The translations under genes and the position numbers were made by a program. This document shows, in pieces, positions 53,776-63,519 of a stretch of DNA of 64,000 bases (position 1 is its first letter; every line of letters starts with the position of its first letter). The stretch is from Prorocentrum cordatum. Its lineage: Eukaryota > Sar > Dinophyceae > Prorocentrales > Prorocentraceae. Below the pieces are notes generated by a model that was given only the letters and a program-made list of their open reading frames with translations, was not told where the DNA came from and did no database searches. The DNA lies in contig CAUYUJ010015834.1 of assembly GCA_963575745.1 (NCBI GenBank), positions 195,001-259,000 of the forward strand, in the 5' to 3' direction.

Positions 53776-54330
53776 ATTCCCCAGAAAATATAGGAAAATA
53801 TGGGAAGTGGGGGGAAGACCAAAACCCAGAAAATATAGGAAAATATGGGGAATCCTGTTATTTGTGTATATTTATTTGTGTGTCCCAGGGCCCCTTCATC
53901 CTCAGCCCTGTCCTTCGCTCCCGTGGCCTGCACGAGGCCTCGGGCCTGCGGAGTGGCAGCCTCAGCAATGAACTATGCTCTTGTCCCGCGCCCTTGTGGC
54001 CGTGCCTCGACCGCACCGTCGAGGACCGGCAAAGAAAAAGAAAACAAAAAAAAAGTGGGGACAATAGGTCCGGAGGAAAGCGGGCCCTGGACCCCAGGGG
54101 GCCTGCACCCCGGACGAGCTTCCCGTCCGAGAACAGAAAATGTGGACACTGGGGGGGAAGACGAACACCCAGGAAACAACCAGGGAACTCTGGAGAATCC
54201 TGGGCTTTGTGGGAATCTGTGTGTGCGTCCCAGGGCCCCTGTATCAGGACCACGGCGGCGAAGAGTTGGCAACGGCACAGCACCCGACCGGCTCGACCTG
54301 CACGGGGCGCGGTCCCCTGCCGCCGCCAGG
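53776..54330 (+). repeat. diverged direct duplication
   Basis: Two related segments (about 53,780-53,960 and 54,125-54,320) share a GGAAGAC/AACACCCAG region, GGAATCCTG/AGAATCCTG and GTGTCCCAGGGCCCC/CGTCCCAGGGCCCC. The first also contains an internal tandem of CCAGAAAATATAGGAAAATA. Confidence 0.5.
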
Positions 54331-54530
54331 GGCAGCGAGTCATAGGGGGGGGGGATGGCCGGGGGCGGCCAAGAGGGGGGTGAGAACTGCACACTGTTCG
54401 CTCCTAATTCTTCGGGAGGTCCTTGATTCTTTGGGGGGGGCCCAGGATCCTTTCACTTCTGATTGTTCTATCCTGGGCCTCTTCCTGGCCACCAGGGGGC
54501 CAGGAACAATAAGAAACGAGCACAATTATG

Positions 54531-54682
54531 GGGGGTGGGAACGCATCGACCCCCGATCGCCCATGGATCGCCGATGGGGGCCCGGTGGCCCCAATCCGCC
54601 CAGGAGCGCGCGGACTCACCGTTGGGCGCCGCACCGTCAATCTGTCGGCGGTGTATCGACCATTCCAGGTCGATGTCCCTCC
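54531..54682 (+). mobile_element. D1 MITE-like element, copy d (3' truncated)
   Basis: Contains CGCATCGACCCCCGATCGCC, CATGGATCGCCGATGGGGGC, CTGTCGGCGGTGTATCGACC and CATTCCAGGTCGATG in D1 order. The right terminus is replaced by a CCT microsatellite. Confidence 0.55.
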
Positions 54683-54945
54683 TCGTCCTCCTCGTTACTT
54701 CCTCCTCCTCCTCCTCCTCGTCCTCGTCCTCCTCCTCCTCCTCCTCCTCCTCCTCCTCCTCATCATCATCATCATCCTCATCCTCCTCCTCCTCCTCCTC
54801 CTCTTCCTCCTCCTCCTCGTCCTCGTCCTCCTCCTCCTCCTCCTCTTCCTCCTCCTCCTCCTCCTCCTCGTCCTCGTCCTCCTCCTCCTCCTCCTCCTCC
54901 TCCTCCTCCTCCTCCTCCTCCTCCTCCTCCTCCTCCCCCTCCCCC
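54683..54945. repeat. (CCT)n microsatellite
   Basis: Nearly pure CCT triplets with CGT and CAT interruptions. Produces Ser/Leu/Pro/Glu homopolymeric frames. Confidence 0.9.
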
Positions 54946-55099
54946 TGCAGTTGCCTCTCGCGCCGTCGCCGACCGCCGCCGCCGTCGACGGCGCGGGCCT
55001 CGTCGGCGCCGCGCCGCTTCGGGCGGGGGGGGCCCGCCTTCGCGGCCCCCTCGCGGGGGGGGGGTCTCCTCCCCCCGCGGGCCGTCGTGGGCCTGGGGC

Positions 55100-55275
55100 C
55101 CCTCGCGCTGTGAAAAAACTGCGACGGGAGGTTTTTCGCTGTTTTCGGCCTCCAGGGGCCCTCGCCGGGCCTCAGGACCGTCCGATAATGACTCATGATG
55201 AGGAGCCGGTCCCTGTGAAGGGGTCCCGGCTCTTTTGGGCTTCGCCACGAAAAAGTCACAACGTCGGGGGTCTGG
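55100..55275 (+). repeat. dispersed repeat D2, copy 4
   Basis: GAAAAAACTGCGACGGGAGG, GTTTTCGGCCTCCAGGGGCC, GGACCGTCCGATAATGACTC, ATGATGAGGAGCC, then ACGTCGGGGGTCTGGGG, which adds 5' and 3' extensions to the family. Confidence 0.65.
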
Positions 55276-56240
55276 GGGGGGGTCGGAGGGCCGCCGCGAT
55301 TCCCTGGGAGTCTTCTGTTTGTCCCTGGGGCGCGGGCCGTCGTTGTCTTGCGCGCGCTCGCCCGCGACGGAGATTCGGCTGGAAATTCGGTTTGGGGAAC
55401 ATCAATTTCTGTAGTCGATCCCCTACTCGAACTTTGGGGTAACTGGTAACCCAAGGTTTGTATATATTTGTTTGTGTATCCCCGGGTGGGTATGTCTTAG
55501 ATGTATACATGTGCGTACAACTATGTGCGTACAGCACACACGTTTTCATACATGTATGTACACATGTATGTACCATCCCATCAACTGACTTTTTTCTTCT
55601 GTGGTGTAGTGTGTTTGTGTGTGCGCGTGTGTGTGTGTCTGTGTGTGTGCGTCGCGGCGCCCTCTTGCCTGCCCGCCTTCCGCCTCTCGCACCTTGCCGC
55701 GCCTCGTAGGCCCGCAGGTCTCGGCGCTATGGCTCATTCCTGGGACCGCGCCTACCGACTCACTGGGTCGAGTCTCTGATCTGTTTGTGTTGTTCCCCCA
55801 CTGGCTGCCCAGTCTGCGGGCTGCTTTCCCCCCCAGCTTCAGCTCAGCGCAGCTCAGTGCAGCTCAGTGCCGGCGCCGGTTCCCCCCCCTCGGCGCGTCC
55901 CCTGCCGCAGTCGGCGACTCTGAGTGGGCCCGGCTTCCTCTCCCCCTGTCGCGCTGGGGCTCCTTTCCCCCCTCCGTGCATTGCGGCCTCAATTTGCATA
56001 CAGCGTGCCCCCTGTTGCCAATCCGCCGGGGCAGTCGCCCTCTGCCCAGCCGCCGACGCAACAAAAACGTTTCGACGGCGCGCGCGCGCTGGCTTGCTCC
56101 GTCCCCTGCAGCGCGCGGCCTGCGCGGGCGCGCCCGGGCACCCCCGCGGCCGAGGTTCGCCGCAGCGGGGGCAGCTGCACGGCGCCGCTGCGGGGCGGGT
56201 GTGGTTGCTCGGTGGCGAGCGAGGGGCGGAAGTGACCCAG
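55276..56240. other. unclassified, with (GT)n
   Basis: Includes a GTATGTA/CATGTATG stretch (55,540-55,575), GT-rich microsatellite at 55,610-55,652 and a triple CAGCTCAGTG repeat at 55,842-55,872. No gene recognised. Confidence 0.4.
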
Positions 56241-56244
56241 ACCC

Positions 56245-56610
56245 CCTCTGGCAATGAAAAAATCAGGACGAAATGTTTTTTTGCGATTTTCGGCCCCTGG
56301 GGGCCCTTACCGGCCCTCGGGGCTGTCAAAAAACGACCCAGGATGAAACGCCAGTCCAGGGGAAAGGGTCGCGACCTCCAGGGGTCGACGTAATGAACAA
56401 ATCATGACGTCGGGGGTCTGGGGAGAAAGGGCGGGCTTCATCAGGAGGCTCGGACGTCCCTTGGGCCGTCTGAGAAGTTGTCTGAGCCTTTCCCGAAGAC
56501 GCAGAAACCTGTTCAGAAGGCGCGGGGGCTTATGAGAAGTCCCGCCGCCTTCTGAGAAGGCCTTCTCCTTCCCATTCCCCCCCCTCGCCCGCGGCCAAGC
56601 TGCGGTCAGC
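56245..56610 (+). repeat. D2 plus D3 composite unit, copy 1
   Basis: D2 (56,278-56,425: ATTTTCGGCCCCTGGGGGCC, TCAAAAAACGACCCAGGATG, GACGTCGGGGGTCTGGGG), then D3 (CGCCGCCTTCTGAGAAGGCC). Confidence 0.65.
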
Positions 56611-56995
56611 AGAGGACCCCGACCTCAAGCCATGACAAAAATCCACGGCGCGAGGCTTTTCTTTGTTTTCGGCCTCTGGGGGCCCTCGCCGGGCCTCGGA
56701 ACCGTACAAAAACGACTCAGGACGAAAATCTGGTTCTGGGCAATGGGTCCAGACCTCTGGGGTCGACGTTATTGAGAGATCGTGACGTCGGGTGTCGTTA
56801 CAGTTTTTGTTGGCACGCCCAGGGGGTAAGCCACGCGCTGAGGGGGCTATGGAGGGAGGGGGAAGGCTTCTTAGAAGCACCCCTGCTTGTTGGAAGGCGC
56901 GGGCCTTGTCTATAGATGTCGGGCTGGCGCCTCGTAAGAAGCAGCCGCCTTCAAAGAAGCCTTTCCCTTCCCCCTGCACCCGTGTGCGCGCCGCC
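56611..56995 (+). repeat. D2 plus D3 composite unit, copy 2
   Basis: Second copy of the same pair: GTTTTCGGCCTCTGGGGGCC, AAAAACGACTCAGGACG, GACGTCGGGTGTCG, then AAGGCTTCTTAGAAGC and CCGCCTTCAAAGAAGCC. With copy 1 it forms a diverged tandem duplication of about 370 bp. Confidence 0.65.
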
Positions 56996-57381
56996 AACGG
57001 TTGCGGTTAGCAGAGGAGGGCGAGCTCAAGTATCGTTTAGCCTCAAGGATGGGTGGCTTTCCAAGCTTACCCTTGCATCCTTCACCTTCTGCCCATCCTT
57101 GGCCACTTTCGCTGGCCGTGCCCCGCTCGAGAAGTGTCGGCATAATTAGCCTTCGAAGGCCCTTCATCTTCGCCGTGCATCCTCATTATACGCGTCGATT
57201 GCATCCCCCTTCCCCGCAGGGCCACGGTAATCATCTCAGCCATACCATCCCACCAGCCCAGCTCCATCCCCGCCAGGCCACGGTATCTCAGCCCCACCAT
57301 CCCACCACCCCAGTCAGGGACGTGCCCCGCGCGACCCAAAGGGAGCAGCCCACATACTCCAGATTTCATAATAAAAGGGAG
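56996..57381. other. unclassified spacer next to the Penelope-like element
   Basis: A short two-unit repeat around GCCACGGTA and CTCAGCC at about 57,222-57,320. Otherwise no features. Confidence 0.35.
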
Positions 57382-58222
57382 GGGAGAGCATGCTACGCAT
57401 GGAATGAATTGAGTAGATGATGAGGTGTTGGATCCGTGAGTGGATCAGCCTAGACAGTATGATGGTCAGAGGCTTTGATGCCTCCATTGATTGTGGGTCG
57501 GCTATGATGCCAACCAATGCCCACCCCGTCCCGTCTCCAGGGACTTCGCATCCCCCTTTGATGGCAGGATGGGGAGACGGTCCGCCACCCCCGGCACTGC
57601 ACGTACTGTGCCGGGTTCGTGGGGATTTTGTTGAATTCTATGAGTGTCCCCTCCCTCCCCTCCCCGCCCCTCTACCTCCGCGCCTGGTCCTGTGAGTGGG
57701 AAGCCAAGTAACGTATACACCGTTTTGACTCCGAGTCCCGGTGACGATCACAACCTGCAGAGCCCAGGTAAGGTCTGCAGGCGGGAGGTCTGGACCAAAG
57801 GGTTACCAACAGGACGTCTGAAGTGGGAGGTCTGGACCAAAACGTTACCGGTCAGAGCTAGCCCAAGGGTGAAAGGCAGGAGTGACGAGGGGGTAGGGCC
57901 TTTTCTGGCCGCGAGCCTCTACCAACCCAGTAAGTATATGTTGGGGCCTACCAACCTCACATGCATCACAGCTGAGGTGGCCAGTGGCGCGTGCCTTCAC
58001 GAGCCCAGCTGTCAAACACTGATACAGGGTAGCCCGAAACCCCCGTCAAGTGGTCCCGGAACGCGCGCAAGGCCTCGGAGCGCAAGTTGTCCGGAAAAGT
58101 GTACTGGGCCACGCGCGCCACGATGCCTAGGATGATACCCCGCTTCGTGCTGTCAGGGATGAAGCTGTAGTAAGGCGAGAAACCTTCAAACTCAAAGGCG
58201 CCGCCCCTGCCCCCAAGATGTC
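57382..58222 (-). repeat. pseudo-LTR, downstream copy (841 bp)
   Basis: Covers the last 85 RT codons and the 3' untranslated region. It contains an internal two-unit repeat of GGGAGGTCTGGACCAAA (about 57,785 and 57,826). Confidence 0.9.
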
Positions 58223-59105
58223 CAATCGAAGGGCATGCCGCCACGCTGCCGTCCACGTTAAGCTTAAGGTCAACACCTACGAACTTGAGGCTATCATCTC
58301 GTTCGAGCGGAAGGGGGTACCGCTCTCTTGCCCGTTGTGCCAGGCTGCTGGCAATAAGCCCGATGTCCCAAGCCTTCAAGTGGGAAGGGCCTTTCCAAAG
58401 AAGGAGGTAATCGTCCATGTACCGCACCTCGAGAAGCCACACCACGTGGCCCAAGATCACGGTCTCATATACGCGGCCCCTGCATCCCAAGGGGGAGAGT
58501 TCAGGACCATGCAAGGAGTAGTAGAAGGTAAGGTCGCAGAAAATTAGCGCCATCCGGGTAAGCGCTGAGCCCATGGGGCTCCCCATCGCCAGGCCCTCCA
58601 CCTCCATCCCCACCAGCTCCCCCAGCATGAAAAAACCGGTGCAAAGGTGATGCCGTAAAAGCACATCAGTGTCATCAATAGTGATGGTCATGCACTGGCC
58701 GTGAACTCGGGATGGAGGCGCCCCTGCTGATGATACTGCGCGCCTGCCGCGGCGCGCCACGCGGATAGCCTGGATCGACCCTTGCAGGGTAGATCGGTAG
58801 AAAGACCAAGCCCGAACGATGAGCTCGTGGGGCATGTTCGTGAAACAACTGACGACGTCGGAGCCGCATGCTCGGACCGGGGTCGATGGTCCGATCTCGG
58901 TAAACTCGCGGAGGAGCTCGATGACGGAGTCGGCCCTGTGGATGTCAATGTGGGCATGCTGTGGGAGGTAGCAGGCCCCGACCCAGTCCAGCGCCCGAGC
59001 CGTTGGCGTGTCGAGGCATGCCGCAGGCCACGCCGAACGGTTGACGATGGGTCGGCGGTCGTCTGGCTTCGCCCTTTTCTTGTTGGGGGCGCTTGCCCGG
59101 GCCAT
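57966..59105 (-). CDS. Penelope-like reverse transcriptase
   Basis: 379 residues from the first ATG; coding frame also extends upstream (GEFSYYSHKLFGADG) and probably joins the endonuclease ORF through a frame change near 59,280. RT motifs: RPIVNRSAW (about 19-26), GSDVVSCFTNMPHELI with first catalytic Asp83, GLAMGSPMGSALTRM (171-185), VRYMDDYLLL with Asp231-Asp232, and SLKFVGVDLKLN (272-283). The short spacing and the MGSPMGS motif fit the Penelope/telomerase group rather than LINE or LTR RTs. It would prime on nicked DNA or a chromosome end and copy element RNA. All catalytic Asp are present. Stop at 57,966-57,968. Confidence 0.9.
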   Translation of the reverse strand: MARASAPNKKRAKPDDRRPIVNRSAWPAACLDTPTARALDWVGACYLPQHAHIDIHRADSVIELLREFTEIGPSTPVRACGSDVVSCFTNMPHELIVRAWSFYRSTLQGSIQAIRVARRGRRAVSSAGAPPSRVHGQCMTITIDDTDVLLRHHLCTGFFMLGELVGMEVEGLAMGSPMGSALTRMALIFCDLTFYYSLHGPELSPLGCRGRVYETVILGHVVWLLEVRYMDDYLLLWKGPSHLKAWDIGLIASSLAQRARERYPLPLERDDSLKFVGVDLKLNVDGSVAACPSIGHLGGRGGAFEFEGFSPYYSFIPDSTKRGIILGIVARVAQYTFPDNLRSEALRAFRDHLTGVSGYPVSVFDSWAREGTRHWPPQL

Positions 59106-59256
59106 CTTCCAAGCCGATGGCCTGCTGATGCGCCTGGGCTGCAGTTCCGGCGAGAGCCCAGGAACGTCGGCTGCACGTAGCAGAACGGCCTCCGCAGTGA
59201 GGTCGGGGAAGTACCGGTAGTGCGGGTCCGTCCCGTCAGCCCCAAAAAGTTTATGG

Positions 59257-60840
59257 CTATAGTAGCTGAACTCGCCGCGGGCACTCGGCGACCATTACCC
59301 GTCGCGTTTTCTGGAAGGTCTCAATGACGAGGCCCCTCAGGGAGCGCCGCATCTCGGCCACCTCCGCGTGCGTGATCGGTACAAAATCGAGGCTAGAGGG
59401 TGCAAGACCTGCCGCCCCGCAGTAGGTATCCGTCGCCCGCGCCGCCATCTGCTCCAGCGGCCCAGCGTCCATCCCCATCCCAATGGTCGCAGCCAGGCGT
59501 TTGGTGAGCTGGGTGAAACTCTTAAGCAAAATGCTGCGCTCAGGAACGATCGCAACGTGAGCAGGGGCCGTCCGTAGACGGGACTGGTCGTTATGCCACG
59601 GCCATGTCTCCTGCGGGGCAAAGATGTGGAACTGGCCGTCCAGCGACTCGACCCGGGGAAGCGCCGGGAAGGCATCGCATAGGCACTCCCATGGTGCCGT
59701 CTCGTGAAGCCGTGCGTAGAAGCGCGGCGCATTGCGAAGTGTCCTGCCAAGTGTGGTGGCCGGACGTGGTGCCACGCCGATGCGAAGGTGGCGCAGCGCT
59801 GGCAGTAGCAGGCCGTAGCCGCGCGAACGGCAGTGGACAACCAAGTCTGATAGTAGTGAGCGTGCCGCTCGCCGGGCGTTACTGCGTGGAAGCCATGGCA
59901 AGGATACGTGAACCGACGCGCGGGGTCTTGGCCAGCCCCGGAAGCGCCGAACGCGGTCCAGGAAGATAAGCCCCATGCGACGCGGTGGCCCCTCCGCCAC
60001 TCGGTGGACTCTGCTCCAGATGGTGTAAAACTCCGCCGGCGAGACCTTGAAGATATGCCGGCGGCACTGGCCATGCGTAGGTGAGCCGAGCGTGTTGCAG
60101 GCGCCGGCTGCCCACCAGCGGACCACATCAGCGCCCTTCTGCGCGCCGCTCCCTTCTCGTAGCGATTGGGGAGTGTCCTGAGCGAACTTGCGGTGCTGAG
60201 TTAGCCGCGCCGGAGGTGTGGGAGGGCAGTAGGTGTAGTATTGGCGGGGCCGCCGCCCGCGTGGCCCCTGACTGTCCAGGAGTCGCTGTACGTATGGCTC
60301 ATTCAGTGGAGGGTGCATCGTGTCTATGACGTGCCTTTCCAATACCAAGAGCTCTGCGTCGTCCTGGGCGCGACCGATGGGCGTGAAGATTAGCGATGAA
60401 GAAGCCTTTGGGAGGTCGCCCCCAAAGAGAGCTGAGAGAAAGAGCATGTACGGTTGTGGCTTGTAGTTGCCTGGATAGAGTAGTCCTTGTAGGTGTCGGC
60501 GCACGCGGGCTTGGAAGTCGACCGTCTTGCCAACGTAGTAATGCTTATGCCAGGGACTCCATATTATGTTCACGACAAATTCAGCATGCAGGAGGTCCGG
60601 CGACGGTGGCCATGTAGAGGATGGGAGTGAGGATGCAAGTGTGCGGAGCTTGCTGTAGAAGGCGGTGGTGGAGGACATCAGGAAGGGTGCGGTGAGAGCA
60701 ATGCCCATGCGAATGAGTGCAAACATGCATGGCCATACGAAGACATTCTCGGCGTACACGCTGTGGAGGGCATGGCGGACCAATGCCAGAGAGGTGATGT
60801 TGCAACATCGGATCTCAGGGGTTCTGGAAATGCATGGCAT
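59257..60840 (-). CDS. GIY-YIG endonuclease, N-terminal to RT
   Basis: 527 residues from ATG 60,840. The GIY-YIG nuclease occupies about residues 88-185: NIIW...KHYYVGKTVDFQARVRRH, with the YVG motif (Tyr102, Gly104), a conserved Arg112, Glu168 in LLVLERHVIDT, and the usual closing PPLNEP. The remaining 340 residues (WPRPRASVHVSLPWLPR, GYGLLLPALRHLRIG, SILLKSFTQLTKRLAA) are the linker and N-terminal RT extension. In classical Penelope the GIY-YIG is C-terminal, so the order here is permuted, as described for N-terminal-GIY-YIG lineages in algae, protists and invertebrates. The frame ends at 59,257 (TAG) just past a probable frameshift. Upstream it is in frame with the zinc-knuckle ORF, separated by one TGA. 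Confidence 0.85.
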   Translation of the reverse strand: MPCISRTPEIRCCNITSLALVRHALHSVYAENVFVWPCMFALIRMGIALTAPFLMSSTTAFYSKLRTLASSLPSSTWPPSPDLLHAEFVVNIIWSPWHKHYYVGKTVDFQARVRRHLQGLLYPGNYKPQPYMLFLSALFGGDLPKASSSLIFTPIGRAQDDAELLVLERHVIDTMHPPLNEPYVQRLLDSQGPRGRRPRQYYTYCPPTPPARLTQHRKFAQDTPQSLREGSGAQKGADVVRWWAAGACNTLGSPTHGQCRRHIFKVSPAEFYTIWSRVHRVAEGPPRRMGLIFLDRVRRFRGWPRPRASVHVSLPWLPRSNARRAARSLLSDLVVHCRSRGYGLLLPALRHLRIGVAPRPATTLGRTLRNAPRFYARLHETAPWECLCDAFPALPRVESLDGQFHIFAPQETWPWHNDQSRLRTAPAHVAIVPERSILLKSFTQLTKRLAATIGMGMDAGPLEQMAARATDTYCGAAGLAPSSLDFVPITHAEVAEMRRSLRGLVIETFQKTRRVMVAECPRRVQLL

Positions 60841-60909
60841 CCCGTCGTCGTGAAGATCCCAAACACCACCGCTTGCGCGGTGCGCTCCTGCGCGTGTACG
60901 GGAAGATAG

Positions 60910-62388
60910 TCAAATCTCTGTCGAGCGCGTCTTGGCCATGATGGCCGCCAGGAGCTGCGACAAGTCCCCAAATCGCTTCTCGTCGAAGCGAACGCCGAGC
61001 TCGGACGCCTTGTCCTTGAAGACCGCGAGGACCTTCGGGTCTGGCTTCTTCGACCGGCCCTTGGGCGCCACGATTGCATCGAGCGCCTTGCGGTAGACTG
61101 CGAAGCGTTGCCGATCCGACGCTGGGGAGTCCTCCGTCGGCACGGCCTCGTCCATGGCCCAGTCGATAGTCTTCGTGTTCCTGGCCTGGTGCATGCGGTC
61201 AGGCTTGAACTTTTTGATGTCGTCGAGCGTGTACTGGGTGACCGTCTTCTGGGATGCCCGATCGCCTCCGTAGCCTCGACATGCGCCTGGCCCTGGTCCG
61301 CAAGAAGGGCGGCGACCGTGTGGGTCATGTTGGACAGGCACTCGCCTGACGTGGACTGCTCGGCTCGTTTGCACGGGCTCTGGGTCGTGATCCAAGCTAG
61401 GAAGACCGAGAAGGAGAAGGTGTCCGAATCGAGGGGCACGAACGGCACAATCTTTTGCAGGTTGCGCCTGGCTTGCGCCCGCATGATGTAGGGGCAATAC
61501 TCTTCGGCGTTCTGGGAGATCTCCCTCCGGGTCCTTGGCGGCGCACAAGGAGATGCACCTGCGCATCATCTCGGCGTTGCATTTCTTGCGCTCGTTGATG
61601 AAGTCCTCCGTGTCGAACGGGATGTCGGGCTTGTAGTCGGAGGGGAGGGCGTAAGCCGTCTCCAGAAGCTTAGATGCAACGGCGCCCCCCGAGAAGAGTA
61701 GCTCGCGGACCTCAATGTCGGACAGCTTTTGGATGGCACTCTTGGCGGCCTGCACCCCGCTCTCCGGCGCACCGACGTGGTTGGGTGGGTAAGCCTGGCC
61801 TTGCCCGTGGTCCCTGGTGGCTGGGAGGTCGCGGGGGCCACGGGGGTCCTGTTCCCGGCGCGAAGCCCGATCGAAGTACTGGGCACCGTGGTGAGGATCA
61901 TACTGCCTGGCGGGATAGGCCAGCGGCAGGTGGGGCGACCGCGCCGCCGGCGATGCCTTCGGTGTCAGCCCGTGCGCCATCCTGGGGGCAGCCCCGATCG
62001 GCGAGGCAGGCGGTGGCTTCCTTGGGAGTCCGGGGCTTTGCGCAGGGCAGTCCCTGGCGAGGTGTCCGCGGATGCCACAGTTAGGGCAGAGCAGGCGGTC
62101 TGGTGAGAGGGGCCGGGTGGGGGCCTCATGGTGGCCGCCCGTGGTCCGCGGCATGAGCCTGTGATGGTCACGTGCCCTGGACCTGGACCTAGACCTATGA
62201 TGGTCGCGGCCCATCCCCGCCGCGGGCCTGTGATGGTCCCGTGCGATGGGTTTGGACCTAGACCTATGATGGTCACGGCCCGACCTTGCCCTATGATGGG
62301 AAGGTTGGTCGCGGTAGAGGTCGTCACGGTAGCCCTTGGGGTCGAAGTCGCCCTTCGCCTGACGCTGCCCATGTCCACGGTCCGCCAT
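60910..62388 (-). CDS. gag-like zinc-knuckle protein upstream of the endonuclease
   Basis: ATG 62,388 (MADRGHGQ) is preferred over upstream starts that add only low-complexity Pro/Ser. The N-terminus is rich in His/Arg/Asp/Ser repeats (GRDHHRSRS, ARDHHR, three times), followed by a CCHC knuckle (CPNCGIRGHLARDC), a Pro-rich linker, and a region with ALPSDYKPDIPFDTEDFINE and MMRRCISLCAAKDPEGD. Near 61,505 and 61,265 the coding frame shifts and returns: the intervening frame reads RNLQKIVPFVPLDSDTFSFS and LSNMTHTVAALLADQGQ. The C-terminus (TQYTLDDIKKFKPDRM, VRFDEKRFGDLSQLLAAI) ends at TGA 60,910-60,912, after which the frame stays open into the endonuclease. It probably binds element RNA. No family beyond the knuckle is recognised. 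Confidence 0.7.
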   Translation of the reverse strand: MADRGHGQRQAKGDFDPKGYRDDLYRDQPSHHRARSGRDHHRSRSKPIARDHHRPAAGMGRDHHRSRSRSRARDHHRLMPRTTGGHHEAPTRPLSPDRLLCPNCGIRGHLARDCPAQSPGLPRKPPPASPIGAAPRMAHGLTPKASPAARSPHLPLAYPARQYDPHHGAQYFDRASRREQDPRGPRDLPATRDHGQGQAYPPNHVGAPESGVQAAKSAIQKLSDIEVRELLFSGGAVASKLLETAYALPSDYKPDIPFDTEDFINERKKCNAEMMRRCISLCAAKDPEGDLPERRRVLPLHHAGASQAQPAKDCAVRAPRFGHLLLLGLPSLDHDPEPVQTSRAVHVRRVPVQHDPHGRRPSCGPGPGACRGYGGDRASQKTVTQYTLDDIKKFKPDRMHQARNTKTIDWAMDEAVPTEDSPASDRQRFAVYRKALDAIVAPKGRSKKPDPKVLAVFKDKASELGVRFDEKRFGDLSQLLAAIMAKTRSTEI

Positions 62389-62678
62389 GCTGCAAGCGAG
62401 TCTCCTGCGGCGCCGCTTGGGGGGGTCTTGTGAGCGAGGTAAGTCGGAAACCTGTACCCTTGGGCAGAAGAGGCGGCGGAGAGGGGAAGCGGGAGGGGAG
62501 GGGGAAGGAAGGGCGACAGAGGGGAGAAACAGAACAGGAGGTGGAGAGAACGAAGAACGAGCCAGGAGGCAGGAGCAACGAGGCCCTCCCATTCCCTTTG
62601 AATTCAATGAGTTCTATGAATTCTATGACAGGCACTGGACGGCCGGCAGGGGACTGAGTCCCGTTCACGGCCCAATCA
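62389..62678 (-). other. 5' leader of the Penelope-like unit
   Basis: Between the upstream pseudo-LTR and the gag-like ORF. An open but low-complexity Pro/Ser/Arg frame covers most of it. A repeated ATAGAATTCATAGAACTC-like stretch lies near 62,600-62,630. Confidence 0.5.
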
Positions 62679-63519
62679 GGGAGAGCATGCTACGCATGGA
62701 ATAAATTGAGTAGATGATGAGGTGTTGGATCCGTGAGTGGATCAGCCTAGACAGTATGATGGTCAGAGGCTTTGATGCCTCCATTAATTGTGGGTCGGCT
62801 ATGATGCCAACCAATGCCCACCCCGTCCCGTCTCCAGGGACTTCGCATCCCCCTTTGATGGCAGGATGGGGAGACGGTCCGCCACCCCCGGCAGTGCACG
62901 TACTGTGCTGGGTTCGTGGGGATTTGGTTGAATTCTATGAGTGTCCCCTCCCTCCCCTCCCCGCCCCTCTACCTCCGCGCCTGGTCCTGTGAGTGGGAAG
63001 CCAAGTAACGTATACACCGTTTTGACTCCGAGCCCCGGTGACGATCACAACCTGCAGAGCCCAGGTAAGGTCTGCAGGCGGGAGGTCTGGACCAAAGGGT
63101 TACCAACAGGACGTCTGAAGTGGGAGGTCTGGACCAAAACGTTACCGGTCAGAGCTAGCCCAAGGGTGAAAGGCAGGAGTGACGAGGGGGTAGGGCCTTT
63201 TCTGGCCGCGAGCCTCTACCAACCCAGTAAGTATATGTTGGGGCCTACCCACCTCACATGCATCACAGCTGAGGTGGCCAGTGGCGCGTGCCTTCACGAG
63301 CCCAGCTGTCAAACGCTGATACAGGGTAGCCCGAAACCCCCGTCAAGTGGTCCTGGAACGCGCGCAAGGCCTCGGAGCGCAAGTTGTCCAGAAAAGTGTA
63401 CTGGGCCACGCGCGCCACGATGCCTAGGATGATACCCCGCTTCGTGCTGTCAGGGATGAAGCTGCAGTAGGGCGAGAAACCTTCAAACTCAAAGGCGCCG
63501 CCCCTGCCCCCAAGATGTC
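62679..63519 (-). repeat. pseudo-LTR, upstream copy (841 bp)
   Basis: Direct repeat of 57,382-58,222. Its left part encodes a truncated RT C-terminus (FSPYCSFIPDSTKRGIILG) that opens abruptly at 63,519, marking the 5'-truncated preceding unit. Confidence 0.9.

Larger units (their letters stand above)
57382..63519 (-). mobile_element. Penelope-like retroelement with terminal direct repeats
   Basis: Minus-strand element. An 841-bp direct repeat (57,382-58,222 and 62,679-63,519, no indels, about 12 mismatches) brackets the body. The upstream copy is simply the 3' end of a preceding unit: it encodes the last about 85 residues of the RT plus the 3' UTR. The structure is therefore a partial head-to-tail tandem, the pseudo-LTR arrangement typical of Penelope-like elements. 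The body encodes a zinc-knuckle protein, a GIY-YIG endonuclease and an RT of the Penelope/telomerase type. Full unit length is 5,297 bp. The low divergence implies recent activity, though frameshifts near 61,505, 61,265 and 59,280 break this copy. Confidence 0.85.

Noticed and set aside
57382-58222. Hammerhead ribozyme in the Penelope-like pseudo-LTR
   Set aside because: Such ribozymes are known from Penelope-like elements, but I found no CTGATGA box with a paired GAAA box on either strand of this region.
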